From: JAJZRJ01 sp040757055
GTDB lineage: Bacteria; Desulfobacterota; Desulfobulbia; Desulfobulbales; Desulfurivibrionaceae
Length of the DNA stretch: 64,000 bases
Assembly: GCA_040757055.1 (NCBI GenBank)
Contig: JBFLXY010000005.1
Span: forward strand, 1-64,000
Direction: 5' to 3'
In this document: piece after piece, positions 24,452-33,227 of the stretch
Position numbering within the stretch: the stretch's first letter is position 1
How the letters are laid out: every line of letters starts with the position of its first letter
Made by a program: the position numbers and the translations under genes
Notes under the pieces: model-generated
Database searches by the model: none
Told to the model about the DNA's origin: nothing
The model's input: only the letters and a program-made list of their open reading frames with translations

Positions 24452-25110
24452 GACGTTCGGCTGCCAACGGTTACGAAAAAGCCCGGACCCGCATGGTGCA
24501 GGAGCAACTGGTTCCCGGTGGGATCACCCACCCGGCGGTGCTCTATGCCATGAACACGGTGCCGCGCCACCTCTTCGTCGAGGAAGGACTCTGGCCCCAG
24601 GCCTACGGCGATTTCCCGCTGCCCATCGGCGAGGGCCAGACCATCTCCCAGCCCTACGTGGTGGCGCTCATGACCCAGCTCCTGCAACTCAAAGGGCACG
24701 AAAAGGTGCTGGAGATCGGCACCGGCTGCGGCTACCAGTCCGCGGTGCTCGCTTCGCTCTGCAAGGAACTCTACACCGTGGAGCGGATCAAGACCCTGCT
24801 GGCCCGCGCCCGCAAAAACTTCGATGCGCTGCGCCTCTACAACATCTTCAGCCGGGCCGACGACGGCACCTGCGGCTGGCCGGAGCACGCACCGTTTGAC
24901 GCCATCATCGTCACCGCCTCCGGGCCCCGGATCCCGCAACCACTCATTGACCAACTCGCTGATCCAGGGGTGCTGGTGATTCCGGTGGGCGACCGCGAGA
25001 GCCAGGTGCTCACCGTGGTCCGCAAGGAGAAGGGGCGGGTCGCCAGCCAGGAGGTGGAGAACGTCCGCTTCGTCAAGCTGGTGGGTTCCCACGGCTGGGC
25101 CCCACGCTGA
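24448..25110 (+). CDS. pcm: Protein-L-isoaspartate O-methyltransferase
   Basis: A 220-residue SAM-dependent methyltransferase that repairs isoaspartyl residues in aged proteins. The family motif GQTISQPYVVALMTQLL (about 63-79) and SAM motif I VLEIGTGCGYQSAVL are complete. The gene begins with GTG overlapping the lipoprotein stop. Its TGA is immediately followed by the left arm of an inverted-repeat element. Confidence 0.93.
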   Translation: MRRSAANGYEKARTRMVQEQLVPGGITHPAVLYAMNTVPRHLFVEEGLWPQAYGDFPLPIGEGQTISQPYVVALMTQLLQLKGHEKVLEIGTGCGYQSAVLASLCKELYTVERIKTLLARARKNFDALRLYNIFSRADDGTCGWPEHAPFDAIIVTASGPRIPQPLIDQLADPGVLVIPVGDRESQVLTVVRKEKGRVASQEVENVRFVKLVGSHGWAPR

Positions 25111-25330
25111 TTCCATCTTCAATCAAGTGTTCACTTCGCCCCTTGGCTGCTGCCGGCTCAACGCGCTGCGCGGCTCCTCGCCGTACTCAACTGTACCGTC
25201 CTCGTCCATCGTGCTTCCGCCATCCCTGGCCCGCACGACATTAGGCCCTCCATGGCCGTCGCTGCTCGCTCGTCAATGGGTCACGCCCGTCCACTGCCTT
25301 CGCGTTTCCATCTTGATTGAGAGATGGAAT
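25110..25330. repeat. 221-bp element with imperfect terminal inverted repeats (MITE-like)
   Basis: The left arm 25110-25127 (ATTCCATCTTCAATCAAG) and the reverse complement of the right arm 25312-25330 match at 18 positions with one inserted base. The right end also forms its own hairpin (TTCCATC..GATGGAA, 25306-25329). The element exactly fills the gap between the convergent stops of pcm and the amidohydrolase. No open frame of note. Confidence 0.6.
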
Positions 25331-25332
25331 AA

Positions 25333-26655
25333 TTACCTATCCCCCCCCCTCACCCGCCCCGCCAGTTCCCGCACCCTGGCCTTGGTCTCCGCCAGATCGA
25401 AGCGCAGACATTCGCGCTCCCGCACCACCACCTCGCCGTGGACGATGACATCCCGCACCAGACCTCCGGCCCCGCTATAGATCAGGGTCGGCAACCCATA
25501 AAATGGGGTCAGCCGGGGGTGGGCGAGATCGAGAATGACCAGATCGGCAGGGGCTCCAGGGGTGAGGCGACCGAGCGCATCGCCAAAACCGAGGCAGGCA
25601 GCCCCGCCCGCCGTAGCCATCTCCAGCAGCCGGGTCGCGGGCAGCACCGTGGGGTCCAGATGCATGCCCTTGTGGAGCAGGGCGCAGCGGGCCAGTTCTC
25701 CCCAGAGGTCGAGGTTGTTGTTGCTGGCGCAGCCGTCGGTGCCGATGCCGACGCCAATGCCTCGGCCCAGCAGCGCGGGCAGGGGCGCGATGCCCGAGGC
25801 GAGCTTCATGTGGCTCTCCGGGCAGACCACCACCGGGCTGCCAGTGGCGGCAAGGATATCGATGTCCGCCTCACTCAGCCACACTCCGTGGACACAGACG
25901 GTGTCGCGGTCGAGGAGGCCCAGTTCGTGGAGATAGCCCACCGGCGTGCGGCCGGTCCGGGCAAGGCTCTCCTGGACCTCGCCTTCGGTTTCGGCCACAT
26001 GGAGGAAGAGGCGGACCCCTGACTCATGCGCGGCCTGCTTTGCCGCCACCAGGGTTTCGCGACTGCACGTATAGGGGGAGTGGCAGAAGATCGCCGGGGT
26101 GACAAGCGGGCTTTTTCCCTGCCAGGCCGCGACAAAGCGCCGGGCAACGGCCACGTTTTCAATGGAGTCGGGGACACCGGGCGCGGGAAAATCGATCACC
26201 CCCTGGGCCGCCACCGCCCGGATGCCCGCCTCGCTGAAAGCCCGGGCCGCCTCTTCCTCGTGGAAATAGGCATCCGCCACCGTGGTGGTGCCGGAAAGAA
26301 GCATCTCCGCCGCCGCCAGCCTGCTGCACCAGTAGACCATTTCCGGGGAGACAAATCGCGTTTCGGCCGGAAAGATGTGTTCGGTGAGCCACTCCATCAG
26401 CGGCAGGTCGTCGGCCAGGCCGCGGAAGAGGGTCATGGCCGCATGGTTGTGGCAGTTGACCAGTCCCGGCAGAATGAAGCAGCCCCTGGCGTCCATGGTT
26501 TCGGCCGCCGGGGGGGCTTCGGCCATGGGTCCGACCGCGGCGATGCGGCCGTGACGGATGGCGACGTAGCCCAACATGGCCTCATTCTCCGGCATTCCCG
26601 TAGCGAAAAGACGGCCATTGCCGAGAAGCAGATCAATGGATTGTGATTCGTGCAT
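25333..26655 (-). CDS. Amidohydrolase (SAH/MTA deaminase-like)
   Basis: A 440-residue metal-dependent hydrolase. Metal motifs: GLVNCHNHAAM (about 66-76), HVAETEGE near 218, CVHGVWL near 252, and a late GIGTDGCASNNNLDLW near 302. This pattern fits the S-adenosylhomocysteine / methylthioadenosine deaminase group of the chlorohydrolase family, which deaminates adenosine derivatives. The exact substrate is not certain. The start at 26655 has a GGGA site; the longer frame is unsupported. Its TAA abuts the right arm of the 221-bp element. Confidence 0.85.
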   Translation of the reverse strand: MHESQSIDLLLGNGRLFATGMPENEAMLGYVAIRHGRIAAVGPMAEAPPAAETMDARGCFILPGLVNCHNHAAMTLFRGLADDLPLMEWLTEHIFPAETRFVSPEMVYWCSRLAAAEMLLSGTTTVADAYFHEEEAARAFSEAGIRAVAAQGVIDFPAPGVPDSIENVAVARRFVAAWQGKSPLVTPAIFCHSPYTCSRETLVAAKQAAHESGVRLFLHVAETEGEVQESLARTGRTPVGYLHELGLLDRDTVCVHGVWLSEADIDILAATGSPVVVCPESHMKLASGIAPLPALLGRGIGVGIGTDGCASNNNLDLWGELARCALLHKGMHLDPTVLPATRLLEMATAGGAACLGFGDALGRLTPGAPADLVILDLAHPRLTPFYGLPTLIYSGAGGLVRDVIVHGEVVVRERECLRFDLAETKARVRELAGRVRGGDR

Positions 26656-27032
26656 ATCTGTCCCTGTGGCACACCATAGTGGACCGGCCGCCCCGCGACA
26701 ACCCCTTTGTTGCCCCTTTCCTCCTCCGGCCATGACCCTGTTTTTTTTACTAGACATTCATTTTCTCTTTTGCGAGCATACAGACAGTTGCTCTTTCTTC
26801 CGGCTCTCTTGGTGTTACCGCGTGACATACTGTCGCCAACGCAGGCGCAGAACTTGTGGCATGGTCATGAAAACAGGCGTGGTTTTCAGCCGGTTTTCGC
26901 TGGTCTTTCCCGGCTGTCGCTGCTGGCTTGGCGCGAGCCCGCCGGGAGCATCACCGCCCAGGGCGGCGCATGGCGCCATGCGCGCTCTTGATGGCGCCCG
27001 GCCTTTTCTCACGACAAGGAGGAGTCAACGTC
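26656..27032. other. Divergent promoter region between amidohydrolase and chemoreceptor
   Basis: 377 bp without a gene. It holds the upstream regions of two divergent genes and a perfect 18-bp palindrome GCGCATGGCGCCATGCGC at 26966-26983, about 50 bp before the chemoreceptor start. The chemoreceptor has a strong AAGGAGGAG site. No clear -35/-10 pair was identified. Confidence 0.5.
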
Positions 27033-28622
27033 ATGAAGCTGCTGACCAAAATGAAGGTGGGAAGTCGCGTGTTCCTGATCGTGCTCGTTCTGCTTGCCCT
27101 GACCGGCATCGTCGCGGCAGTGGGGATATTCAAGATGCAGAACATCGGCACCGAACTCGAGGCCATCGCCGACCGCGACATTCCCCTGACCACCGCAGTC
27201 ACCGAGGCGGCGACGCATCAATTGGAGATCGCGGTCTGGTTTGAGCGCGGCTACCGCTTCGGCGAAAAGGGCGACCGGGCCGGGCTGGGCGCCGCCCTTG
27301 AGGCGATCAAGGTCCAGGGCGCGGAAACCGTAAAAAAAATCCAGGGCGCGGAAAAGATCATCGAGGAGGGCCTGCGCCTGGCCCACACCGGCGCGGAGCG
27401 GCGCGAATTCGAGGCCGTGCTGGCCGGGCTGAAGGGCGTGGAAAAGGAGCACGCCGAGGTGGAGGAACATACGAAGAAATGCTTTGAGTTGCTCGCCGCC
27501 GGCAACCTCCGCGAGGCCGAATCCCTCTGCAATCAGGTTTCCAAGGAGGCCGAGGAGGTGGATCACCACATCGAGGCCATTGTCCAGGAGGTGGGAAAAT
27601 TCACCCAGGCGGCGGCGAGCACGGCAAAAAGTGATGAACAGGCCGGCCTGCGCCTCATCCTGCTGGTGAGCGGCATCGGCATCGTGGTCGGCTTTGCCCT
27701 TGGCGCGCTGGTCACCCGCAGCGTGACCAGTTCACTGGTCAACGTGCGGACCATTGCCGACAACGTCACCGCCGCCAGCCAGGAACTGAGTTCCACCGCC
27801 CAGCAGGTCTCCCAGGGCGCCAGCGAACAGGCCGCAGCGGTGGAGGAATCCACCGCCTCGGTGGAGGAGATGAGCGCCACCATCCGCCAGAACCGCGACA
27901 ATGCCCAGCAGACCGAACAGATCGCGGTGCAGGCCGCGAAAGACACGGCAGAGAGCGGCCAAGCCGTAACCCAGACCGTAGCCGCCATGAAGCAGATTGC
28001 CGACAAGATCTCAATCATCGAGGAGATCGCGCGCCAGACCAACCTGCTGGCCCTGAACGCCGCCATTGAGGCGGCGCGGGCCGGCGAGCACGGCAAGGGT
28101 TTCGCGGTGGTGGCCGCCGAGGTGCGCAAGCTGGCGGAGCGCAGTCAGCGGGCGGCTCAGGAGATCAGCGAACTCTCCTCAAGCAGCGTGGCCGTGGCCG
28201 ACAAGGCCGGCGCCATGCTGGCCAAGATCATGCCGGACATCCAGAAAACCGCCACCCTGGTGCAGGAAATCGCCGCGGCCAGCGTCGAACAGAACGCCGG
28301 CATCGACCAGATCAGCCAGGGCATGCAGCAACTGGACACCGTGGTGCAGCAGAACTCCAGCGCCTCGGAAGAGATGGCCGCCACCGCCGAGGAACTCTCG
28401 GCCCAGGCCGACGAATTGCAGGGGGTGATCGCCTCGCTCATCGACACCAGGGAGAACGGCGGCCCGCCGCAGCGCCCCCTGGCCCGGCCCGCAAAAGTCG
28501 CCCATCTCGCCAGCGGCAGGAAGCTGAACGCCCCCCCGAAAAGCCCAGGGGGCGCCCGGCTCCAGTTGGGCCAGCGTCCCGACAAGGGCGACGATCTCGA
28601 TCAGGAGTTCGAACGGATGTAG
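27033..28622 (+). CDS. Methyl-accepting chemotaxis protein
   Basis: A 529-residue chemoreceptor: N-terminal transmembrane helix (about 12-33), a periplasmic four-helix-bundle sensor (35-200), a second helix (LRLILLVSGIGIVVGFALGALV, about 207-230), then a cytoplasmic signalling coiled coil with the conserved hairpin tip EEIARQTNLLALNAAIEAARAGE. The HAMP part is short. There is no C-terminal CheR-binding pentapeptide; the last 60 residues are a Pro/Arg-rich linker. A terminator follows. Confidence 0.93.
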   Translation: MKLLTKMKVGSRVFLIVLVLLALTGIVAAVGIFKMQNIGTELEAIADRDIPLTTAVTEAATHQLEIAVWFERGYRFGEKGDRAGLGAALEAIKVQGAETVKKIQGAEKIIEEGLRLAHTGAERREFEAVLAGLKGVEKEHAEVEEHTKKCFELLAAGNLREAESLCNQVSKEAEEVDHHIEAIVQEVGKFTQAAASTAKSDEQAGLRLILLVSGIGIVVGFALGALVTRSVTSSLVNVRTIADNVTAASQELSSTAQQVSQGASEQAAAVEESTASVEEMSATIRQNRDNAQQTEQIAVQAAKDTAESGQAVTQTVAAMKQIADKISIIEEIARQTNLLALNAAIEAARAGEHGKGFAVVAAEVRKLAERSQRAAQEISELSSSSVAVADKAGAMLAKIMPDIQKTATLVQEIAAASVEQNAGIDQISQGMQQLDTVVQQNSSASEEMAATAEELSAQADELQGVIASLIDTRENGGPPQRPLARPAKVAHLASGRKLNAPPKSPGGARLQLGQRPDKGDDLDQEFERM

Positions 28623-28647
28623 CAGGTCGCGGCACACAAGCCAACAC

Positions 28648-28685
28648 GGCCGGCCTGGGGTCTCCCTCGCCGGCCTTCTTTTTTC
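28648..28685 (+). terminator. Terminator after the chemoreceptor
   Basis: Stem GGCCGGC (28648-28654) / GCCGGCC (28669-28675), then TTCTTTTTT. It overlaps the end of the convergent ferredoxin gene. Confidence 0.8.
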
Positions 28686-28890
28686 AGCACGCCTCCAGCT
28701 CGATGCACTTCTCGGGGCACATGGAGGCGGATCGTTCCAGCTCCTCCGAGAGCGGCACGCAGCCATCGATGAGTTCGGCCTTCTCGCCATCCTCGCTCAT
28801 GCGAAAGACTCCCGGGCAGAGGGCGGCGCAGGTGCCGCAGCCATTGCAGCGGTAGGTATCGATGTTGACGTAGACGTAGTGGGTGGTCAT
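28684..28890 (-). CDS. Monocluster ferredoxin
   Basis: A 68-residue ferredoxin. The Cys pattern C15-x2-C18-x2-C21-x3-C25-P, with a later CP at residue 58, resembles the Desulfovibrio single-cluster ferredoxins that bind one [4Fe-4S] or [3Fe-4S] cluster. The central part is acidic (SEDGEKAELIDG). The ATG at 28890 has a GGAGGAG site. It is a likely low-potential electron carrier in the cytoplasm. It sits alone between convergent or unrelated genes. Confidence 0.88.
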   Translation of the reverse strand: MTTHYVYVNIDTYRCNGCGTCAALCPGVFRMSEDGEKAELIDGCVPLSEELERSASMCPEKCIELEAC

Positions 28891-28987
28891 GCGCTCCTCC
28901 AAAGGGTCGTGTCGGCCATGAATCCCGGCCGGCCCCCTTTTTCCAATTATAATGCCGTATCCCGAACAGGCAACGCAGAAAGGCGCT

Positions 28988-30277
28988 TCAGCGCTCCTGC
29001 CGGGCGTGCCGGCCCGCCTCGACCAGCATCCCCTTGCGCCGGTAAATCGGGCGCAGTTTTTCCCGCAGGAGCGGCAGTTGCCGGCTGAAGAGGACCGCGC
29101 CGACGAGGCAGGCGGCCGCGCCGGCAAGCAGGGTTTGCCGCGGGCCGATGAGCCCGGCAACCGTTCCGGCCCCCAGGCTGCCGATCGGCACCATGCCGAT
29201 GAAGGACATGGTGAAGAGGCTCATGACCCGGCCCCGCTTGTCTTCGTCCAGGATCGTCTGCAGCATGGTATTGCAGGAGGCGACAAAGGTCATGCCGCCG
29301 AAGCCGACCATGACCAGGGCGGCCAGCGACAGGAAGAGGTTGCCTGAAAGGGCGAAGAGCGCAAGTCCGCCCGCAAAGAGCAGATCGGCCCGCACAATGA
29401 CCCGTTCCAGGCCGACAACGCTGGCGCGGGAGGCCAGATAAAAGGTTCCCGCCAGCGCCCCGCCGCCGGCCGCGCCCATGAGAAAACCGAAGGTGTGCGC
29501 ATCCCCGTGCAGTATCTCCCTGGCAAAGAGGGGCACCAGCACCGCATAAGGCATCCCCAGGAGGCTGGTCTGCGCAATGAGCAGCAGGATGCTCCGGATG
29601 GGTGCAAAGCCGAAGGCATATTGAAAACCCTCGCGGAGTTCGTGGAACAGATGGCGCCGGGACGAGGGGCGCGGGCGTGGCGTGATCCGCATGGCGGCAA
29701 GCGCGACAATGACCGCCAGATAGCTGATGCTGTTGGCGATGAAGCAGATGCCCTCGCCGACGGAGGCGACGACGAGGCCAGCCACGGCAGGGCCGATAAG
29801 GCGCGCCGCGTTGACCATGGAGGAATTGAGGGCGATGGCGTTGCCCAGATTTTCCGGCCCTTCGATCATCTCCACCAGAAATGACTGGCGGATCGGGATA
29901 TCGGCCGCATTGACCAGACCAAGCAACAGGCTCAGCACCACCAGATGCCAGACCTGAACCACCCCGGCCAGAACCACCATGGCCAGGAATGCCGCCTGCA
30001 GCATGGCCAGGGTCTGGGTGAGGAGCAGAAGACGCCGGCGATCCCAACGATCCGCCAGCACCCCGGCCAGCGGGGAGACGAAAAAGGCCGGAATCTGGCT
30101 GGTAAAACCGACCACGCCCAGCAGGAGGGCGGAGCCGGTCAGGCGATAGACAAGCCAGCTCATGGCCACCTGCTGCATCCAGGTGCCCAGCAGGGAAACA
30201 CCCTGGCCGGCCACAAAAAGCCGGTAGTTCCTGGAGCGCAGGGCGCGAAAGAGATGCCGGGTACGGGAAATCTTCAT
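28988..30277 (-). CDS. MFS transporter (EntS/enterobactin-exporter type)
   Basis: A 429-residue major facilitator permease with about eleven to twelve spans. The first loop LADRWDRRRLLLLTQ is the family signature, and the start SRNYRLFVAGQGVSLLGTWMQQVAMSWL is typical of the MFS_3 group that includes EntS-type exporters and multidrug pumps. The substrate is unknown. The start at 30277 is chosen on the onset of conserved sequence; a Shine-Dalgarno site is weak. It lies downstream of tRNA-Leu in the same direction. Confidence 0.82.
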   Translation of the reverse strand: MKISRTRHLFRALRSRNYRLFVAGQGVSLLGTWMQQVAMSWLVYRLTGSALLLGVVGFTSQIPAFFVSPLAGVLADRWDRRRLLLLTQTLAMLQAAFLAMVVLAGVVQVWHLVVLSLLLGLVNAADIPIRQSFLVEMIEGPENLGNAIALNSSMVNAARLIGPAVAGLVVASVGEGICFIANSISYLAVIVALAAMRITPRPRPSSRRHLFHELREGFQYAFGFAPIRSILLLIAQTSLLGMPYAVLVPLFAREILHGDAHTFGFLMGAAGGGALAGTFYLASRASVVGLERVIVRADLLFAGGLALFALSGNLFLSLAALVMVGFGGMTFVASCNTMLQTILDEDKRGRVMSLFTMSFIGMVPIGSLGAGTVAGLIGPRQTLLAGAAACLVGAVLFSRQLPLLREKLRPIYRRKGMLVEAGRHARQER

Positions 30278-30397
30278 TCGGGGGAATGCCGCGCGAGGCT
30301 TCCGCTGCCGCCAGACCGCCGCCCCTGGATACGCAAAATCCGCTTCCTTTGCGGCAAGCGGGTTTTGCACGGCTGCGGCTTTTATCCGATATGCAAC

Positions 30398-30484
30398 TGG
30401 TGCCGGAGGTCGGAGTCGAACCGACATGGAGTTGCCCCCGCCGGATTTTGAGTCCGGTGCGTCTACCAGTTTCACCACTCCGGC
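30398..30484 (-). tRNA. tRNA-Leu (anticodon CAA)
   Basis: An 87-nt tRNA with a class II long variable arm on the minus strand: acceptor GCCGGAG/CTCCGGC, anticodon stem CCGGA/TCCGG with loop CTCAAAA, variable arm near GGGGGCAACTCC, and T-arm GTCGG/CCGAC. CCA is encoded. It reads TTG codons. Confidence 0.96.
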
Positions 30485-30536
30485 ATATTGCGCGTTGTCT
30501 TGGCCGCCTGGCGGCAGGCGCCCGGCAATGCCGCCC

Positions 30537-30565
30537 ACTATAGAAGCCTTGCTCCGGCCTGTCAA
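30537..30565 (-). promoter_or_regulatory. tRNA-Leu promoter
   Basis: TTGACA (30560-30565) and TATAGT (30537-30542) separated by 17 bp on the minus strand, just after the pgsA stop. The leader to the tRNA would be about 45 nt. Confidence 0.8.
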
Positions 30566-30581
30566 GCAAAAGCCCGTTGGC

Positions 30582-31157
30582 TCACCGGCCGGAAACCGCA
30601 GGCAGGTAAACCTGCTGGAAGCGGTAAAAATAGCCCACCCCCGACCAGACGGTGAGGCCGGCGGCAAAATAGAGAATAAGCTGGCCCAGCTCGTGCAGGA
30701 AAGGGATGGGCACCACCCCCAGCGGGAAGATGAGCACGCAGAGCGCCACATACTGGGAAACGCTCTTGACCTTGCCGGCGGAACTGGCGGCCACCACGAT
30801 GCCGGCCGAGGCGGCCACGCCGCGAAAACCGGTGATGGCCAGTTCCCTGGCCAGAATGACAAAGGCGACCCACGCTGGCACCCGACCCATGGGAATGAGC
30901 ATGATGAGCGCCACCGCCACCATCACCTTGTCGGCCAAGGGGTCCATGAGCTTGCCGAGCACGGTCTCACTCTGATGTTTGCGGGCATAGTAGCCGTCGG
31001 CCAGGTCGGTGAGGGCGCCGGAGAGGAAGAGCCAGAAGGCCAAAAGACTCATGCCCCTGCCAGCATCGGGCCGGAGGCAGAGGAGCAGCAACGGCACCGT
31101 GGCAAAACGGTAGCCGGTGAGCAGATTCGGCAGGGTGAGCAGTTGACGGTACGGCAT
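30582..31157 (-). CDS. pgsA: CDP-diacylglycerol-glycerol-3-phosphate 3-phosphatidyltransferase
   Basis: A 191-residue membrane enzyme that makes phosphatidylglycerol phosphate. The CDP-alcohol phosphotransferase motif is complete: DLADGYYARKHQSETVLGKL followed by MDPLADK, giving D-x2-DG-x2-AR-x8-G-x3-D-x3-D at about residues 51-73. Four to five hydrophobic spans follow. The ATG at 31157 lies 2 bp after the transglycosylase stop; an in-frame start at 31181 would overlap it. Confidence 0.93.
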   Translation of the reverse strand: MPYRQLLTLPNLLTGYRFATVPLLLLCLRPDAGRGMSLLAFWLFLSGALTDLADGYYARKHQSETVLGKLMDPLADKVMVAVALIMLIPMGRVPAWVAFVILARELAITGFRGVAASAGIVVAASSAGKVKSVSQYVALCVLIFPLGVVPIPFLHELGQLILYFAAGLTVWSGVGYFYRFQQVYLPAVSGR

Positions 31158-31159
31158 GG

Positions 31160-31783
31160 CTAGTTGGCGGCCAGATGCCACGGTGTGGATGCGGGCAGTC
31201 CGGCGGTGGCCAGCTTCCGGTAATAGAGCAGAACCGAGCGGACATAGCGCTGGGTTTCCTCAAAGTTCGGGATGCCGCCAAAACGTTCCACCGCCCCCGG
31301 TCCGGCATTGTAGGCGGCAAGAGCCAGCGGCAGACTGCCGTTGAACCGCCCCAGCATCTGCTTGAGGTAGCAGGCCCCCCCCATGATGTTCTCGCGCGGA
31401 TCAAAAAGGTTGTAGACATTCATGTCGGCCGCGGTGCCCGGCATGAGCTGCATCAACCCCTTGGCCCCCTTCTCGGAGACCGCTAGGTGATCGAAATTCG
31501 ACTCGATCTTGATCACCGCCTTGATGAGGTGGGGATCGATGTCGTAATGGCTGGCCGCGGCACGGACATGGTGCTCGAAGTCCGCCGGATTGCCCGGCTT
31601 GATGTTCGACCGCCGGCCGCCCCTGGTCACCCGGAAAATCATGGGGTGGTACGGCGCCCCCACCGGGATGTTGGTGTAGAAGACCTTGCCGCTGCTGTCT
31701 TTATAGGTAAAGATCTCCGCCCGGCTGTCGGCCGGAACCGAGAGCCCCAGGGCCACCCCGATGATGCAGACGATGCGCCGCAT
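31160..31783 (-). CDS. Periplasmic lytic transglycosylase (SLT domain)
   Basis: A 207-residue exported murein hydrolase. Signal peptide residues 1-22, then a DUF4124-like strand pair (EIFTYKDSSGKVFYTNIP) and a goose-lysozyme-like SLT domain with the catalytic Glu in KIESNFDHLAVS (about 94), GLMQLMPGTA, and AAYNAGPGAV. It cleaves glycan strands of peptidoglycan. It is placed directly ahead of pgsA with a 2-bp gap. Confidence 0.9.
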   Translation of the reverse strand: MRRIVCIIGVALGLSVPADSRAEIFTYKDSSGKVFYTNIPVGAPYHPMIFRVTRGGRRSNIKPGNPADFEHHVRAAASHYDIDPHLIKAVIKIESNFDHLAVSEKGAKGLMQLMPGTAADMNVYNLFDPRENIMGGACYLKQMLGRFNGSLPLALAAYNAGPGAVERFGGIPNFEETQRYVRSVLLYYRKLATAGLPASTPWHLAAN

Positions 31784-31802
31784 GGCTTTGCCTTTGTACC
31801 GG

Positions 31803-32450
31803 CTACCCGGTGACCCGTTTTTCCCAGTCGGCCAGGAACTGCTTCATGCCGAGGTCGGTGAGCGGATGTTTGGCCAGCTGGGCAATGACCTTGAAGGGGA
31901 TGGTGGCGATATGCGCACCGATCAGGGCCGACTCCACCACATGCATGGGATGGCGCACGCTGGCCACGATGATCTCGGTGGCATAGCCGTAGTTGTCGTA
32001 GATGGTGAGCACATCCTGAATGAGGTCCATGCCGTTCTGGGAGATATCGTCGAGCCGGCCGACAAAGGGGCTCACGAAGCTGGCCCCGGCCTTGGCCGCC
32101 AGCAGTGCCTGGGAGGAGGAGAAGACCAGGGTGACGTTGGTCTTGATCCCGGCCTCGCTCAGCTGGCGCACCGCCTTCAGTCCCTCGGTGATCATCGGGA
32201 TCTTGACCACGATGTTGGGATGGATGGCGGCAAGCTTCTTGCCCTCGGCCACCATGCCGTCTGCGTCCAGACTCACCACCTCGGCGCTGATCGGGCCATC
32301 CACCACCTCGGTGATCTCCTGAAGTATCTGTTCAAAAGGCTTCGACTCTCTGGCGATGAGCGAGGGGTTGGTGGTCACCCCGTCCACCATGCCCATGGCA
32401 ACAGCCTGCTTGATCTCGTCAATGTTGGCGGTGTCGATGAAAAACTTCAT
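31803..32450 (-). CDS. Transaldolase-family fructose-6-phosphate aldolase
   Basis: A 215-residue short transaldolase of the FSA/TalC type. The opening MKFFIDTANIDEIKQAV, TTNPSLIARE and the Schiff-base lysine in VVKIPMITEGLKAV are diagnostic. The family includes transaldolases of the pentose phosphate pathway and fructose-6-phosphate aldolases, and the sequence does not decide between them. The start at 32450 has an AGGAG site. It overlaps the stop of the metal-binding protein gene upstream by 4 nt. Confidence 0.88.
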   Translation of the reverse strand: MKFFIDTANIDEIKQAVAMGMVDGVTTNPSLIARESKPFEQILQEITEVVDGPISAEVVSLDADGMVAEGKKLAAIHPNIVVKIPMITEGLKAVRQLSEAGIKTNVTLVFSSSQALLAAKAGASFVSPFVGRLDDISQNGMDLIQDVLTIYDNYGYATEIIVASVRHPMHVVESALIGAHIATIPFKVIAQLAKHPLTDLGMKQFLADWEKRVTG

Positions 32451-32710
32451 GCCTTGTCTCCTGGATGCGCGCGAAAGGCCTCGCGACAGTGTTCGCTGCA
32501 AAAATAACGGGTTACTCCGTCCTCCCGGAGCACCACCGCCTGCCCCTTGGGAATGTATGCGCGGCAGACCGGGTCCTCGACCAGCACGTCATGGAGGACC
32601 GGCGGTGAGGCCGGCGGCGGGGCCGTTGCGGGCCGGCGCTTTCTGCCGGTGAGCAGACGGTACAAAATATAGAGCAGCAGGAGCAGGATGACGATTCTCA
32701 GTGGATGCAC
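32447..32710 (-). CDS. Small membrane protein with TRASH/YHS-like metal-binding end
   Basis: An 87-residue protein. One hydrophobic helix (PLRIVILLLLLYILYRLL) is followed by a basic Pro/Ala linker and a C-terminal metal motif: DPVCRAYIPKGQAV and RYFCSEHCREAFRAHP, a C..C-x2-C pattern like the TRASH/YHS fold. It may handle or sense a metal ion near the membrane. A GTG at 32710 with a GAGGGA site is preferred; an ATG at 32731 is possible. The 5' end overlaps folK. Confidence 0.65.
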   Translation of the reverse strand: MHPLRIVILLLLLYILYRLLTGRKRRPATAPPPASPPVLHDVLVEDPVCRAYIPKGQAVVLREDGVTRYFCSEHCREAFRAHPGDKA

Positions 32711-33213
32711 CGATATCCCTCGATTCGCCATGCGTCCCGCTCGACAACCTGGCCGGACTGTTCGACCTCGCGGCACAATTCCCTGATGGTGCGCCCCAGT
32801 TGGGGAGGAACCATGTCCGGAGCCAGTTCCGCCAGGGGCGCCAGCACGAAAAGGCGCCTGGCCAGTTCCGGATGGGGCACCACGCACCCGGGCAGCGCGA
32901 TGGCCTCCCTGCCGTAAAGGAGCAGGTCAAGGTCCACGGTACGGTCGCGTCCCTGCGCCCGGTCCCGCCCTAATTCTAGCTCAATCGCCAGCAGCACGCC
33001 AAGCAATTTATCCGGCGGCAGCTCCGTGTGGATGCCGCCCACCGCATTGGTGAACCAGTGCGTGGTCTCCATTCCCACCGGCGCCGTGCGATAGGGGCGG
33101 GAGAGCGAGCCCAGCGTCACCCCCGGCACCTCGCCCAGCCGCTGCCACGCAGCCAGCAGATTGGCCTGGCCGTCGCCGAGGTTGGAACCCAGGCCGATAA
33201 ACGCCTCGGTCAT
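32698..33213 (-). CDS. folK: 2-amino-4-hydroxy-6-hydroxymethyldihydropteridine pyrophosphokinase
   Basis: A 171-residue folate-synthesis enzyme that transfers pyrophosphate from ATP to hydroxymethyl-dihydropterin. The opening IGLGSNLGDGQANL and the signature GRDRAQGRDRTVDLDLLLYG (about 83-102) are complete, as is the VPHPELARRLFVL segment. It lies 14 bp after dapB in the leftward block. Its 3' end carries the start of the small metal-binding membrane protein. Confidence 0.94.
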   Translation of the reverse strand: MTEAFIGLGSNLGDGQANLLAAWQRLGEVPGVTLGSLSRPYRTAPVGMETTHWFTNAVGGIHTELPPDKLLGVLLAIELELGRDRAQGRDRTVDLDLLLYGREAIALPGCVVPHPELARRLFVLAPLAELAPDMVPPQLGRTIRELCREVEQSGQVVERDAWRIEGYRCIH

Positions 33214-33227
33214 CGGCCGGTCAGCTC

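Noticed and set aside
30335..30369. Hairpin GCAAAATCCGCTT/AAGCGGGTTTTGC downstream of tRNA-Leu as a terminator
   Set aside because: The stem is good but no T run follows on the minus strand, so a terminator call is not supported.
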